Below are positions 49,877 through 61,977 of a stretch of DNA of 64,000 nt, piece by piece. The stretch spans positions 676,501 through 740,500 of the forward strand of contig WPIO01000044.1 in the NCBI GenBank assembly GCA_009760855.2, written 5' to 3'. This stretch comes from Cristatella mucedo. Taxonomy: Eukaryota > Bryozoa > Phylactolaemata > Cristatellidae. The first letter of the stretch is position 1; each line of letters opens with the position of its first letter. The notes under the pieces are model-generated. The model searched no databases. It saw only the letters and a program-made list of their open reading frames with translations, and had not been told where the DNA came from. The translations under genes and the position numbers were made by a program.

Positions 49877-51598
49877 GTGGTCACCAGTGATCTCGTCCTG
49901 AAGTTCGTTTCCCAATCAAAGATGACAACAAGTCCTGTGAACCCTATTCCCACTGTCCTGCTCCTACGTTGCATTGATCTGCAGCTGCCAGGCATAACTA
50001 ACATCATTAATATATCATTAGCCTCAGGTCATGTCCCAGCACCTTTCAAAAAAGTTGTAGTCAGGCCACTTCTCAAGAAAGCGACACTAGACCAAGAGAA
50101 CTTGAGCAACTACCGCCCAGTCTCCCTTCTGCCATTCCTATCAAAGACACATATATAATTATATAACTAATTTGTATAGCACCCCAAGAGAACTTAATCT
50201 CTATTCAGGCGCTTTACATATGCCTCAGGGCTGGAGCTCACGACCTCAGCCAGAGATTGGTCGGGCGAACACCTTAACAGCTGAAAACTCGAACGAGTCG
50301 TGGGAACCACACAGACCAGCTAAATTCATATATTGAAACTTCAAATATTGCTAGTAAGTTCCGGTCTGGCTTTAGATCTAATCACTCCACAGAGTCAGCG
50401 TTGCCTCGGGTGTACAACGACATACTTAGGAATGCAGACAAGGGTAGAGTTTCTCTGCTCGTTTTGCTCGATTTTTTGGCAGCTTTTGATACTATCGATC
50501 ACCAAGTCCTTCTTGAGCGCCTCTCAACTCACCTGGGCATCAATGGCACTGCTCTGCAATGGTTTAGGTCCTATCTCAGTGGGAGACTCTACAGAATTGA
50601 TGTGAATAGACAAAGATCATCCGAAGTACCACTGGAATACGGGGCATTTCAGGGCTTCGTGCTAGGTCTGCTTCTTTTCACGTTTTATACTGTTCTTCTT
50701 GTCGATGTAATTGCCAAAGCACAATCTAGGCTTTCACTTCTATGCATACGACACTCAGTTATACCTTTGCTTTTATTCCTCTCAGCCTTCAAGCACGTGG
50801 AATTCTCTCAACTCTCTTGCTGCATGTAATGCAGACATACTCATATGGATAGCATCAAATTTTCTTAAATTAAACGATGATAAAACTAACTTACCAGTTA
50901 TGGGCAAACCAAGTGTGATTCAGAAATTGAAAAGGCCAATGCTCAAAATCGGTCTGCCACCATATCTCTTGTTGAATCTGCACGAAATCTAGGTGTCATG
51001 TTCCAAAGTGACCTTTCATCAGACGACTACATCAGCTCCACAATCAAGTCTACCTACTTCCAGGTACATAACATTGCTAAAACTCGGGTTTGTTTAGATA
51101 AGGATACCGCATCTAAGTTGGTCCATGCATTTGTGACATCCCGTCTTGACTTTTGTAACTCACTGCTTACTGGTCTACCGGCAGGTGCAATCAGGCACTT
51201 ACAGCTGGTTCACAACTGTGCAGCTAAGCCTGTCAGTCGTGGGCGTCACGATCGCCACATCACACCACTTCTCGCCGACCTGCACTGGCTCTCAATCAAG
51301 CAGCACATCGAGTTCATGGTTCTGTCACATTTAGGTCCCTTCATTCTCTTTCTCCAGCCCACCTATCATCACTACTCATCCACCAGGCGAAGAATCGTAC
51401 AATTCGATATTCTGACTTGAATCGTTTAGCCATACCTCGTACAAAACTCAAAACCATCGGACACCGTGCATGTGGTTCTAATAATCCCAATGACTTGAAT
51501 TCATTTTCGTCACCGCTAGCCATTCGATCAACGTAAAGTGCCTTGAAGAAGATTGAGTTATCTGAGAGCGCTATAACAAACGTCATCATTGTTATTAA
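49877..51598 (+). mobile_element. LINE-A, 5'-truncated, split by a SINE
   Basis: Starts at the [13 protein letters not shown] codons, continues through [17 protein letters not shown] (50098-50150), is broken by a SINE-1 at 50154-50285, and resumes with ARVVG..., SGLALDL-type and FRSYLSGRL codons. The reverse-transcriptase motif reads FHFYAYDTQ near 50735 (catalytic YADD lost). The 3' end is diverged: CCTTGAAGAAGATTGAGTTA and CTGAGAGCGCTATAAC. Many frameshifts; an old copy. Confidence 0.88.
50154..50285 (-). mobile_element. SINE-1 inserted in a LINE-A
   Basis: In reverse orientation, TTTGTATAGCACCCCAAGAG, AACTTAATCTCTATTCAGGC, the B-box region CTGGAGCTCACGACCTC and AACACCTTAACAGCTG. The LINE reads into it at TCAAAGACAC and out of it at CTCGAACGAGTCGTGG, so it is a clean nested insertion. 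Confidence 0.87.
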
Positions 51599-52024
51599 GG
51601 TGTGGGCCATGGTCTACAACTACTCTGGTACGGCACAAAGAGCGCCCTTAACTGCCTGCTTCGAAGTCTAGAGCGAAACTTCCGGGCCCAACTGCTGCAT
51701 GGTGCCTATTACCTAGAGTAGGGATACTTACTGCCTATCACATAGCTTAGGCATTCCTGCTGCCTGACGATGGTTCGTCGCATACAAGTTTCCAAACCGT
51801 TATAATTTAGGATCGACGTATAATGAATGTCTCGACAGTCACAATCTGGTTAATTCAAGACACCCCAATTTCACCTTCGAACGCTCCAACTGAAATACGC
51901 CTCGCTCATTGCCCACTAGGTTAAGATTTTTCTGGTTGCCTGTGACGAAACGGCTAGTTCAGCATTGATTACAAATTGATTACTGTTATTCACCCGTTGA
52001 CGAATTGGCATAGAATTCGGTTAA
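51599..52024. other. Intergenic, nothing recognised
   Basis: No supported feature. Confidence 0.5.
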
Positions 52025-53110
52025 ACTATTGGAGTCTTGTCTTGTATCTCCGTCAGTAACTCCACAAAGTCATAAAGACCATGTGGGTGTTACGCAGGAG
52101 AGTTTTGTATAGCGCACTCACAGCCTAAGCGGCTTTCGGTACGCATTCGGTAGCCAATAGACTCCGTCTCACGCAATAAAGAGAAAGTGGGAAGCATAGC
52201 AGAGTTAGGAGAGCAGTTGAGGTAGTGAGTAGCATAGAAGTAGCAGTTCAGGACCGCTGAAAAAGATGTGACAGAGTCGGCAGTAGGAGAGTAGTTGTCG
52301 TTGCGTAGGAATTGTGGAAGCGAGTTCCATAGTCTAGGACCTGCTGAGCTAAAGCTTCTGTCGCCAACTGTCTTTAAGCGGAGGAATGGGACAGCTAATT
52401 TATTGTCCACACAGGACCTGAGGGCGCGAACAGGCTGAAACTGATGCAGCAGTTCAGCTAGGTACGAAGGAGCCAAGCCGTGGCGGGCCTTGTGGGTCAG
52501 CGTAAGAACTTTGCTCTGTATCCTTTGCTCAACCGGCAACCATCCTAGCTCTTTCAGCAAAGGTGACACGTGCTCAAACCGCTGGGACTTGAAGACCAGC
52601 CTTGCAGCCATATTCATAGTCCGCTGTAGTGGCATAATAGCTTTCTTTGGTAGCCCAGCCAAAAGGGAATTACAACAATCAAGCCGAGACAGAACTAAAG
52701 AGCTAGTTAAATTTTTTACAAGCCACTGTGGGAGACAGCTTCTAATCTTGGATAGGGATCGGATGTGATGGCTAGCTGTAGAGGTAGTCTTCTGAATGAA
52801 GCTTTTGAAATTGAGGCAGCTGTCGAACACGACACCTAGATTACCAGCACGTGGTGAAGGTCGCACAATAGCATCACCTATTAGAACAGCAAAGCCTTTT
52901 AATCCAGCCACACGCTTAGGGTGTCCTATGAGAAGTCCTTTTTTATTGTGTGGCTTGCCCTGTTTAGAAATTCCGGTGATCTCTGATAAAGCATCCGCCG
53001 TCTTCCTCCCGATTAGTGGATGCAGTTCAACACCACAGTGGTTTATACGAGTCGCAGGTGCCAAGTTTTCTTCAGCCAAGACGATTTCAGACTACAAGCA
53101 TACGAGGTGG
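52025..53110 (-). mobile_element. LINE-B (second CR1/L2-like family), C-terminal part
   Basis: Open from 53079 to 52090 on minus (329 codons). Visible are a LIGHPKR segment, [57 protein letters not shown] and GDRSFSSAGPRLWNSLPQFL. These are the same C-terminal landmarks as LINE-A but clearly diverged, so it is a separate family. The 3' end carries GAAAGCCGCTTAGGCTGTGA, GCGCTATACAAAACTC and CTTTGTGGAGTTACTGACGG. It lacks the polymerase palm (5'-truncated). The long open frame suggests a moderately young insertion. Confidence 0.85.
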
Positions 53111-53162
53111 CCCGGATCCGTAGGGCTTAAGAACTAGCCGCTCGGTTAAGCTCCCTCAAGAA

Positions 53163-53537
53163 ATAAAAATAATAATAATATTGCACTTGATAAAGCGCCC
53201 TCAGAGAACTTAATCTCTTTCTAGGCGCTTTACATTTGCTGCAAAGTGATACGCAATAGAATAGTAAGTAAAATCATGCTTGAAAAACAAACAAAATAAA
53301 TAATATGGTTAGGGGTTACATGCACAGGGTCAGCATGCAAATGTGGTTAGTGGCAGCATGCACAGTGTCAGCACGCATAAGCACATCAATGACGAATCAC
53401 AGGGACCCACTAAATGCTGTCCTAAATAGGTGTGTTTTTAAGTTTCTTTTAAATGTGGTCAGGTCAGGGGATGTTCTGATGCAGGTCGGGAGGGAGTTCC
53501 AGGCTTTGGGAGCATACGAGCTAAATGCACGGTCTGG
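53163..53537 (-). mobile_element. LINE-A 3' fragment
   Basis: (AAT)n and GCACTTGATAAAGCGCCCTC hairpin in reverse, a full-length 3' UTR, then the coding end with [20 protein letters not shown] and [10 protein letters not shown] (minus, about 53510-53397). Truncated at about 53537. Confidence 0.9.
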
Positions 53538-54485
53538 GATAGATCTGTAACCTATCGGTTTGCTGTGCCGGGGAAGGATTCGCACTACAAGAACATCCAA
53601 AGGGGAAGGTGAAGACAAACATCTCTAGGGCCGGGTATAGGTCTGCTACATGTCTATGCGTAAAAAGTAACTGACTAAAGGTATGTCAAAACCAATCCTA
53701 TGCGGGTTTGCGGCTTATCCAAAAATAAGTAAAAAGTATTGTGTTTATCTTGTGTATTTCTTAACTTTCTAGACATTTCAAATTATGCTAGACAAGGCCT
53801 ACAAAAACCACCACCTCAAGCGGGAGGCCAGCTACCGGTCCTCCAGTCACAAGTTTCCGATTGCAAGTCAAATTTCGGGTACATTAATTGCCATACTTAT
53901 CGCCTCGGCCTGGCTAGCAGTCTGATTGAACAAGCTACCCCGGACGACTTTAGCCAGGTTTACGTGCAAAAGCGAAGCTTCACAGAGCAGAGCAAAAACC
54001 GAGCACAGGCCAGAAGTGGAGAGTCTGTGATAAACATTTCCCTCATTCAGCCAGCTACTGCTGATGAACTACCATCTGACTGCAGATAGAGACGATCCGC
54101 AAATCAGCCAAGGTTTTAATGTTGCATGCTGACACCGACCGCAGGTTCGCCCCTTACATCATGCAGGTGAAACAACAATTTTGAGTATTGCGACTATTTC
54201 AAAGGTCATTGTGGTAATTCGCTCACTGTGTCGCAAGTTTTATTATGCTGCTCCCTTTTGCCCACATGGCCAATACGGCCGGAGCCAGTCAGTAGCCTTC
54301 CTAAGCAACCACGGACCTTCGAGAGAGGGGCCAAACGGGTCAGTCAATAGCAGTCCTGATGACCATCTGGGCGGCTTGTTTAGCAATTACTGCTTCCCCC
54401 GCCAGCCTATTCAGATAGCTTAAACTGCTCTCATCTTTGCGACTAACGACGTTTAAAGCAGAAACGATGACTGCAAAGTCACTGC
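53538..54485. other. Intergenic, nothing recognised
   Basis: A plus ORF at 53739-54089 (116 codons, with TYRLGLASSLIEQA) and one at 54181-54423 have no recognisable domain. A decayed 5' part of the following LINE-B is possible but not shown. Confidence 0.4.
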
Positions 54486-55690
54486 AATGTCCTGCTTGAT
54501 CTACCAGCTGCGTTCGACAGTATCAATCGCAAGATCTGACTTGAACTATTGAGAACAACAATAGATCTGACAAAAAAGGCACTGGCAGGGTTCAAATCAG
54601 GCTTATCTGATCGTGCTCAATCCGTGTCGAATGGTGGTCAAGTCTCATTTAGAAGACCAGTCGCCCGTGGAGTTCTACTAAGACCCGTTTCGGTTCTTTG
54701 CTGTTTTCCATTTATACCGAGTCCCTGAAAAAAGTAATTCGGGCCCATGGGAACCGCAAGGCTGATGACTTCCAGCTGTACTTGTCGTTTAAAGCTGTCA
54801 GAATCTGCTGCAGCCACTGATAAACTGTATGCTTGCTTTGAAGGCATTCGATCCTAATGTCGGCAAGATTTCTTAAACTAATCGATGATAAAACGGAACT
54901 CATAATCAGCTTAGGATATCCTAAGCTGATTACTTTGCTCTTTGAACAGGTAGTGCTCTTATACAACTGTCACCGTGTGGTCGGAATAAAGGTGTCGTCT
55001 TTGACAACTGCCTAAATTTTGAAAGTTCCATTAAGAAGAGTTTCGTCCATAGCTAGCCATCGCATCTGATCCCTTTATGTAAGTTTAAAGATTGCCTATT
55101 ACGGCGGCTTGCAGAAAAATTTAACTCCCTCATTTTACCTAGGCAACTCCATTTTGGCGGGGCTACCGAAAAAAGCTAAAAGGCGGCTGCAGCTGGTGAT
55201 TAAACGGCTAGTTAACAAAACCATAGGATTGACCATGTGTCTCCTTGACGTAAGGAGCTGCGATAGCTTTCGATTAATCAATAGATCCAGAGCAAAATTC
55301 TTACACTGACCCACGAGGCTTACAATGGCTTGACTTCTTCATGCATTAAGTATGTATACAAATCGTTCTGCTGAAGCACTGCACAAGTCTCAGCCTCCTC
55401 GGGCCCACAAGAGTCCCTATGAGCAGTCCAGCTGTTCCATTGCTAGGCTTAAAAACCTTTAAGCGGCAGCTTTTGGTCTGAAGGTTGCAGACTGTTGAAT
55501 TCACTTTCACAATTCTTACGAAACTACATCTGTTATCCTGCTGCCGACTGTGGGTACATAATCTCCAGCAGTTTTGAGCTGCTACTTCGCTCACTCCCTC
55601 GACTGCCTTCGCGACTTAGCTGCTCTTCTCACTTTTTCTTTTTCGCGCGCGACGAAGTCTGTTGGCTAGGCCATGCGTACCGAAAAAAAT
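54486..55690 (+). mobile_element. LINE-B, heavily degraded
   Basis: Starts with an AAFDSINRK-type block (about 54500-54530), a degraded GVLL-type palm region (about 54670), LLIDDKTELI-like and NSILAGLPKKAKRRLQL (about 55145-55195) codons. The end is near CTGTTGGCTAGGCCATGCGT, ACCGAAA (55680). Stops occur throughout. It supplies upstream LINE-B sequence missing at 52025. A SINE-2 tail follows at once. Confidence 0.7.
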
Positions 55691-55705
55691 ACTAGCTAGA
55701 TTTAA

Positions 55706-55845
55706 CATTCTTTTTGTAGAAGAGCTTTTACGGCTATCACCACCGCTTGCAGTGGCGGATCGCCCACCACAAGATTCGGACCAACTACCTCGGTGCCGAG
55801 GTCGTGAAAAGCAACCGCCTTACCTAGTGAACCATTACGACTCAC
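55706..55845 (-). mobile_element. SINE-2
   Basis: In reverse orientation, TTGTAGAAGAGCTTTTACGG, CTATCACCACCGCTTGCAGT (tail hairpin side), then a B-box remnant and GAGGTCGTGAAAAGCAACCG and CCTTACCTAGTG (head). Matches 57335 and 58742. Confidence 0.7.
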
Positions 55846-56770
55846 CTAGTCACTTAAGCTTCGAGTGTGCTATGGAAAATTCTGTGCTCACGAAGTCGAG
55901 TACACTACAAAATTCTGTTCGGCTTTCAGGTCGCTGGCACTAGTCTACCTATTCGACCTCCTAGCTCCTTCTGAGTAAGATGTACACAAATCCTATGCGT
56001 ATTCCTGTTTTCAGCTCTAGTTGATAGGAAAACGATTCCACTTGACCAATTAGGTGAGGACCATTGAAAAAATTATACATAACCAAGCACACTCAAGGTC
56101 CACATGGCTCCTGGCAGGCCATTTTGCAGCCAGGAAACTTCTCAGAGAATACGTTAGCAGGCAAGAGCAATTCATTGCATCTATAGCTGGTTTCAAGGAT
56201 CGTCAGATTTGGATACGTTGACAGCTATTATATAGCTATTGCTTACATGCTGGGAATTGATATTATACCTGAACAGTGTACGAAAGTGTCCAAGCTGGCA
56301 CGGATCCAAGGAAAGACGATATTTATAAAAAAAGCTCAGATTCTTATGACGATCGAGAAACCTAAAATACCGTGTGCAAATAAATGATGTGGCACATATC
56401 CCACAGACACCTTATAATTTCATGGCTTATTTAAAGATAGCAGGAAGTGTTTTGTCATTGCCTTGGTATATAGAAATAATTGCTCAAGCCGTGGTGTGTA
56501 GAACTGCTAAAGTTATGGTATATAAGAAGGCAATCCCAACTGGCAGTGCAGCCTAATAAGTACATATCAGACTCAGGCCCTTGACGACTAAAGAGTGGCA
56601 ACATGCAAGTGATTTTGCAATTTAACAAACTTATGCAACAGGTGTGGTTTTTAAGGTGTCAAGATGCTTAAATTCCCATGTTGTCTCAGAATGCAGCCAA
56701 AATTAACAATCACACCAAAACCAAGTCCTGGCCGAAATGTACCAATGTATTACTTATAACAGCCAACCGA
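55846..56770. other. RPL17 3' side, nothing else recognised
   Basis: Downstream of the minus-strand RPL17. A variant polyadenylation hexamer AATACA lies on minus at 56751-56746, 20 bases after the stop, and is a candidate signal. Nothing else supported. Confidence 0.45.
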
Positions 56771-56919
56771 CTACTCGCGGTTCAGCATCTTTTGCCTCTT
56801 CAGTTTCTTCTTGGATTCCTTCTTCTTGGCCGGGGTTTCTTCCTTCTCAGATGGCTTGGAAACGGCATCTTCACGTTCTCCAAGTATGAGCTCGATGTGG
56901 CACGGTGTGCTCATGTATG
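56771..56919 (-). CDS. RPL17: RPL17 exon 4
   Basis: The acceptor TTTGTAG is at 56920. Encodes [18 protein letters not shown], then a lysine-rich tail to the TAG at 56773-56771. Confidence 0.95.
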
Positions 56920-59900
56920 CTACAAACACCAACACATTGGCATGAGTGCCTTGAACTAGTGCTACATATAGTCACGAGTTCGTTTACCAAGCTAGACTAG
57001 ACAGGCTTCACTGCATTAAAGGGGATACAAATGCCCGACATATAGCTCGCAGTACAAAAACTCAGTTCACGGAGAAATCAGTTATTTGAATACCCAACCT
57101 ACTATACAAATACAATTTCGACATCTAGCCATGCAACAGCAACTCAAAGGTTATTCATTCAACCCCTTGTAGCAGGTCACCATAAGAGAAAGGTGCACTC
57201 ACTGAGTATTTAGCAACACCATAAGACAGAATTGGCAGCAAACAAAAATAATACCAGCACATCTCACTCGGTATCAGCATCTTTAAATAAGCTTCTAAAG
57301 CTGCACTTGTAAGTTTAGCAGATTTAGCAGCCTCATTTATATAGCAACAGAAGAACCTTAACGGCTATCATCACCAACGCTTGCACTGGGCAATCAAGGA
57401 TCACCAGCTTAAGGACTCAACCCACGACCCAGATCGTTAAGAGCAAGCACCCTTATCCATGGGCTAAGACCAGGGGAGAATAAGCTGTGTTGAGTACTCG
57501 ACATGCATGTGTAAATACGAGAATAAGAATTTCGCAGATTAAAAAGTCAAATTCGAGGCTTTATTGCACTCTTGTAACACCATGAAAGTGCTTATTATAC
57601 ATCATTTTTTTTATACATCACGTACAGTTTTACAGATATCTTCATTCACACGTCAAAACTAAACACGTGATTTGCATTTCCGAATTGTACGCCTGTACAA
57701 TTGCTCACTACTCCAGACATTCTCCATGTAGGCAGATGATACACACAACCGTCATCCGGCGCTTAACAAATGCAGTGAAAAACCACGTGCCACAACCAAC
57801 CTCTAAGGTAGATCGCCAAAGAATTTTAACTTATCCTAAGCTAGATACCAAGATTCTACCTAGCTTAAGCATTGCAAAGAGCACCTACTAATTATGAGGA
57901 AACTTAAAGAACTAACGATCAAGATACAAACGACAAATTCTGTCAACATTCGTTTGTGAGCTGCCATTAAAGAAAAAATCCACTACGACAATCGATAACA
58001 TCCAGCATCACCTTATTGAAATGAGGAACAATAATTACACGGACCATAAGCTACCAAAATTGAGGAAGGTAGACTGCCATAACAAAGTATTTGAAATATG
58101 GACACATTGACAATAAATAAAGGAGGGAGATAAGGTTGACGCAGCACACGAAAGAACACGGCTCTGCAAGCAACAGCAGAATCATACTAGATTGCCAACA
58201 TATTCATCCTAGCAAAGACAGTACACGCACGCCTGGTTTTTCTCTACTTGTAGGTCGACCACACGAATCATTAGCTACCTTACACAAATCTCCAACTAGG
58301 CTGACTATTGCTGCCCATAGACCACTGCAAGAACTTACTCATTTTGTCTAGAATCTATGGCACTCGACTGTCCCAAAATATAACACATACTGCTCTTGGA
58401 TGTATTTGAGAAGCTAGTGGGCATGGGTTCGACTGGCACTAATGACATCCAGCCCCATCTGCACTTACATAAGCTGTACAGCTAAACGCAGGGCCTTAAC
58501 TTGGAAGTGGCTAGCCGACACAGTAAGAAGGCATGGATGAACAGACAACTCAATCTCCGAATGGCTACCAAAAAGCAGAGTATCAATCTGAAGCAGGACC
58601 AAACGAATCATACTAAACACATACACATGCAGTCCACATCACTTAGTTTACCCAAGAATGCAGCCATGCTATACGATAAGATCGGCAGAGGCCACAAAAT
58701 CCACAAATCGCCAGTGTGTTAAAAAAAATCCCATCTGATTAAACAGTTTCCTTTTGTATAGCGACAGAAGAGCCTTTACGGCATCACCACTGCTTGCGGT
58801 GGCGATAAAGGATCGTTCACTGCAGGAATCGAACCCACGACATTGGTACTGAGGTCGTGAAAGCAACTGTCTTACCTAGTGTGCCACCCACCGTTTGCAA
58901 GACATGAGCAGACTACACAGTATGCAGGTTCTAAAGGCTCATATATCAAACATAGAGAGGTGCAGGGATTACAAATAAGTGCAGCAGCTCTGTCAAGCAG
59001 GATATCGGTTCAAAGCTGCACATTAGCATTGTCGACTAGTAGCCAGTAAATTACTTAAAAGGGAGTTCACAATAAGAAAGGAAATAAAAGGAATGCATGT
59101 AGCCCAGTAACAAGACCTAAAGGGACAACATCGTGGTCTTAACCCTAAGGCACACGGGAGCAGGGCAACCACATGCAGAGCAAATCTAAATAGGACAATA
59201 CGAGTGGACATGTACATAGACCCTCCACTTTAGTCAATAATAACCAATTATACAAACCAACTTAAGCTACCAGATAGGCAAGGAAACGACACAATCAAAT
59301 TATACAAAGCACACAGAGGAAAACACTTGTTAGGAACTGCCACGAATAGCGGCCGAGAATTGACACGGTCAACAAGCTTGCACACAAGAAGTTGTACTCA
59401 CGATTAATGCGACCGTGGGCACGGTAAGTCCTCCTGCGCATCAGGGGTGCCGCATTAACTTGGATGTGTTCAATAACTAGGTGGTCAGTGTCCAGACCTT
59501 TGAATTCAGCATTGCTTTCAGCATTCTTTAGCAGCTGAAGCACGAAATTTGCTGACTTCTGTGGCCAGCGACCCTGAGTCGTACCAAACTGCTTCGCCTA
59601 CAAACCATCGACAGGGACCAAATCGCGATCAAATGGAGAGTAGACGTAATCATAGAGAGAGCATGAATCACAAATAAAGCCAGGTATAATTAACGGGTAA
59701 GCTGGCAATACTACTGCTAAGGCTGACAAGTCCCGATAAAAGAGCAGCTTGATGCAGAAGAGGTCTGTCAAAGCAATCATATCAGCGGAAGCAGATCGCC
59801 GATTGACCAACCTGGGCATGTCTGCCGACTCCACCCTTGTAGCGACGGAACGGGATGATCTCCTTCTTATCAATAACGTTCTTAAGATACTTGATAGCAC

Positions 59901-60138
59901 GCCGCAACCTCATATGCTTTATGGCGTGCGCAGTTTCCCTTGTGTTCTTGAAATGGACACGAAGATGCGACCCACGAGCCTTCACGGCTAAAAAACGAAG
60001 GAAGCACTCCGGCATCACGAACGGTGCGGTACCGTGGATGTCAAAATATGCGAGCGATAGGCATGAATAAAAAAGAATGACAAAGCGGCGCTACCTACAC
60101 TTCGCGTTATTCTCAGGATCCACAGAATATCTCGTCAT
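56771..60138 (-). CDS. RPL17: Ribosomal protein L17 (uL22), complete, 4 exons
   Basis: A large-subunit ribosomal protein lining the exit tunnel. Joined exons 60138-60099, 59987-59812, 59597-59402 and 56919-56771 give 561 bases, 186 residues plus stop; human RPL17 is 184. Key segments are [106 protein letters not shown] and a lysine-rich tail ending [10 protein letters not shown]. All introns are GT-AG and phases agree. The C-terminal acidic/lysine tail differs from vertebrates, as is usual. Intron 3 is 2.5 kb and holds two SINE-2 copies. No frameshift, so a working gene rather than a retropseudogene. Confidence 0.97.
57335..57478 (-). mobile_element. SINE-2 in RPL17 intron 3
   Basis: In reverse orientation, ATTTATATAGCAACAGAAGA, ACCTTAACGGCTATCATCAC (tail hairpin), then CAACCCACGACCCAGATCG (B-box side) and CACCCTTATCCATGGGC (head). 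It lies in the sense orientation of the gene. Confidence 0.72.
58742..58890 (-). mobile_element. SINE-2 in RPL17 intron 3, best copy
   Basis: In reverse orientation, CTTTTGTATAGCGACAGAAG, AGCCTTTACGGCATCACCAC, AGGAATCGAACCCACGAC (reverse B-box) and GTCTTACCTAGTGTGCCACC (reverse A-box head). It shows the family's full layout. Confidence 0.8.
59402..59597 (-). CDS. RPL17: RPL17 exon 3
   Basis: The acceptor TTTGTAG is at 59598. Encodes [20 protein letters not shown] through [10 protein letters not shown]. The donor C/GTGAGT is at 59402/59401, phase 1. Confidence 0.97.
59812..59987 (-). CDS. RPL17: RPL17 exon 2
   Basis: The acceptor TTTTTTAG is at 59988. Encodes [20 protein letters not shown] through [12 protein letters not shown]. 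The donor CAG/GTTGGT is at 59812/59811. Confidence 0.97.
60099..60138 (-). CDS. RPL17: RPL17 exon 1
   Basis: The ATG at 60138 opens [13 protein letters not shown]. The donor T/GTAGGT is at 60099/60098, phase 1, completing a serine with exon 2. Confidence 0.95.
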
Positions 60139-60148
60139 TCTTGGTCCT

Positions 60149-60154
60149 AAAAAG
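60149..60154 (-). promoter_or_regulatory. Candidate 5' TOP transcription start of RPL17
   Basis: CTTTTT on minus, 11 bases before the ATG. Ribosomal protein mRNAs usually start with a C followed by a pyrimidine run that couples translation to TOR signalling. The site would give an unusually short leader, and nothing else marks the start, so this is tentative. Confidence 0.35.
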
Positions 60155-61647
60155 ACGGAATGTTCAGCTCGTGCCGGGACGATCTACGTCCTCAGCTAGC
60201 CACGCCGGCTAGCGCTACCGGACAAAATCAAAGCTGCCAATAGTGTTAGAACACTATATCCTAGTCAAGAGTCATTCGAAATACCAAAAATTTAACAGCA
60301 CATCAAAGGATGACAGTGATTCCAAACTCATATGGAAATATGTCTACCGACCTTCCACTTGGATATTCCGGAAAAGGAAGTTGTCCGGCCGCCACCGGCG
60401 CTTCTGGGATAGCTATGGGGCTGGGTATATAATTACATCGGCCCGGCCTTAGATCTGACCCGCTTGATAAAAACTGAGTTGAGGTTCCTAGGCGCTTCGA
60501 TTGCACAAGCCTTGCGGGATACAGCATAAAGGAATGTCAAAGCCAAAGCTAAGGCCCCCTCCGCTCAATACTAACCCCGTCGGAGATGCCTCGGGAGATC
60601 ACCCGCCACTAGGTGGGGCCGACGACGGAGGATGGCGGTAAGCAGGATTGGCTTTTTCTTTTCCTTTTTTACACACACGTTGTAGGTAAAACAGAAATTT
60701 TAATGAGCATTGTAATGATGCTAGCATATCTCTATTGAGCGCATTATAGTGGCAAACAAACCCGAGCCTGCTCGGCTGCATCGACGAGCGGAGGACGGGT
60801 AAAATGCGCCGGCCGCAGAGCGTTCCTAGAGGTTCGCAGCATGCTCTCCACTGCATTCGCGCCCAGTTTAAAGCATCCGTAATTCCGCCCGTTTTCGTGT
60901 GAAGTGCGCAGTGAATTCTGTGCATTCGTAGCACACTGCAGGAACGAGTTACGTTCTTGTTCTCAGTACCTTGCAGACGCCCCGAGTGACTCCATGTCTG
61001 ACCTGCGGCCGGAGCCGTTGAGCTCGCAGGCTGGGGTTGGAGCGACTGTAGCGCTTGCCTCTCGATGGTGCGCGACCTTTAGGACGGATACTTACTGGTG
61101 ATGTGCAAAGCGACTGTTAGCAGAAGTGCCACTGTGGATTTCACATGTCGCTTATTTTAGCAATGCGGTCGTTGCCTGCGCTAAAAAGCTTTGGTGCTCT
61201 GCCGCTCAGGCGTCGAATGCTTTTCAAGCAGCGGCTTCCCACTGTCTGACGGTTTTTATATTTCGCTGTGCACTCGTTTCTCGTTTCCTAGTTTTTGGGG
61301 CAGCTCAAAGCAGACGTTGTCATACAATAGACTGCAGAGCCGCACGATGGGTTTAAACGCTGGGCCTGCTGGCTCTGCCGGCTGGGTAGCATGGCCCACT
61401 ACTGGTTGTGATGTGGCCTCGAGCTCGGAGAAATTTTTTGTCGATTCGGTGCCCTGTGGCCACTTTTTTTTTTATCCTTGCAGCTAGCATCAATTAAGAC
61501 TTCTTTCGAAATGCATTGGCAAGATTCCCAACACCGTTTAGCAGAACCGGATCAGGAAGTATTGCGTACAGCTTAGCTCACTACCTCTGCTGGTGTGGTG
61601 ATGATCAAGACGTGCTAAGCTAAAAGAACGCTGTAAGCTTTTAGCCA
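60155..61647. other. RPL17 upstream region, weak ORFs only
   Basis: Presumably holds the RPL17 promoter. GC-richer than most of the window. Plus ORFs (60904-61101, containing an ATG at 60994 with MSDLRPEPLSSQAGVGATVA; 61126-61356) could be first exons of a divergent gene, but no homologue or convincing splice donor supports them. Confidence 0.4.
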
Positions 61648-61977
61648 GTAATAGTAATAAAAGTAATACATTTGTATATTGCCCTTTGAGAACGCAATCT
61701 CTTTTCACACACTTTACATATGCTGTATAGCAAGCAGGATCATATGGTGAGTAACAGCATGCACAATGTCAATAAGGATAACATGGTTAGAGGTGACATG
61801 CACAGTGTCAGTATGAAAAGATGGTTAGTGGCAGCATGCGCAGTGTCAGCAGGCATAAGCACACAAACGACGAATCACATTGACCCGCTTAATACTGTGT
61901 CAAATGGCTGCATTTTTAGCCTCCATTTAAGTGCCTTCAAGTCACAGGATGTCGTGACCTCAGTCGGAAGTGAGTTT
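61648..61977 (-). mobile_element. LINE-A 3' UTR fragment, diverged
   Basis: An (ATA)-like tail, CCCTTTGAGAACGCAATCTC in place of the usual hairpin, then AACATGGTTAGAGGTGACAT, TTAGTGGCAGCATGCGCAGT and GACCCGCTTAATACTGTG. Truncated near 61977. Degradation suggests an older insertion. Confidence 0.78.

Noticed and set aside
59782-60018. A separate small protein starting MMPECFLRF
   Set aside because: The first residues are intron read-through; the rest is RPL17 exon 2.
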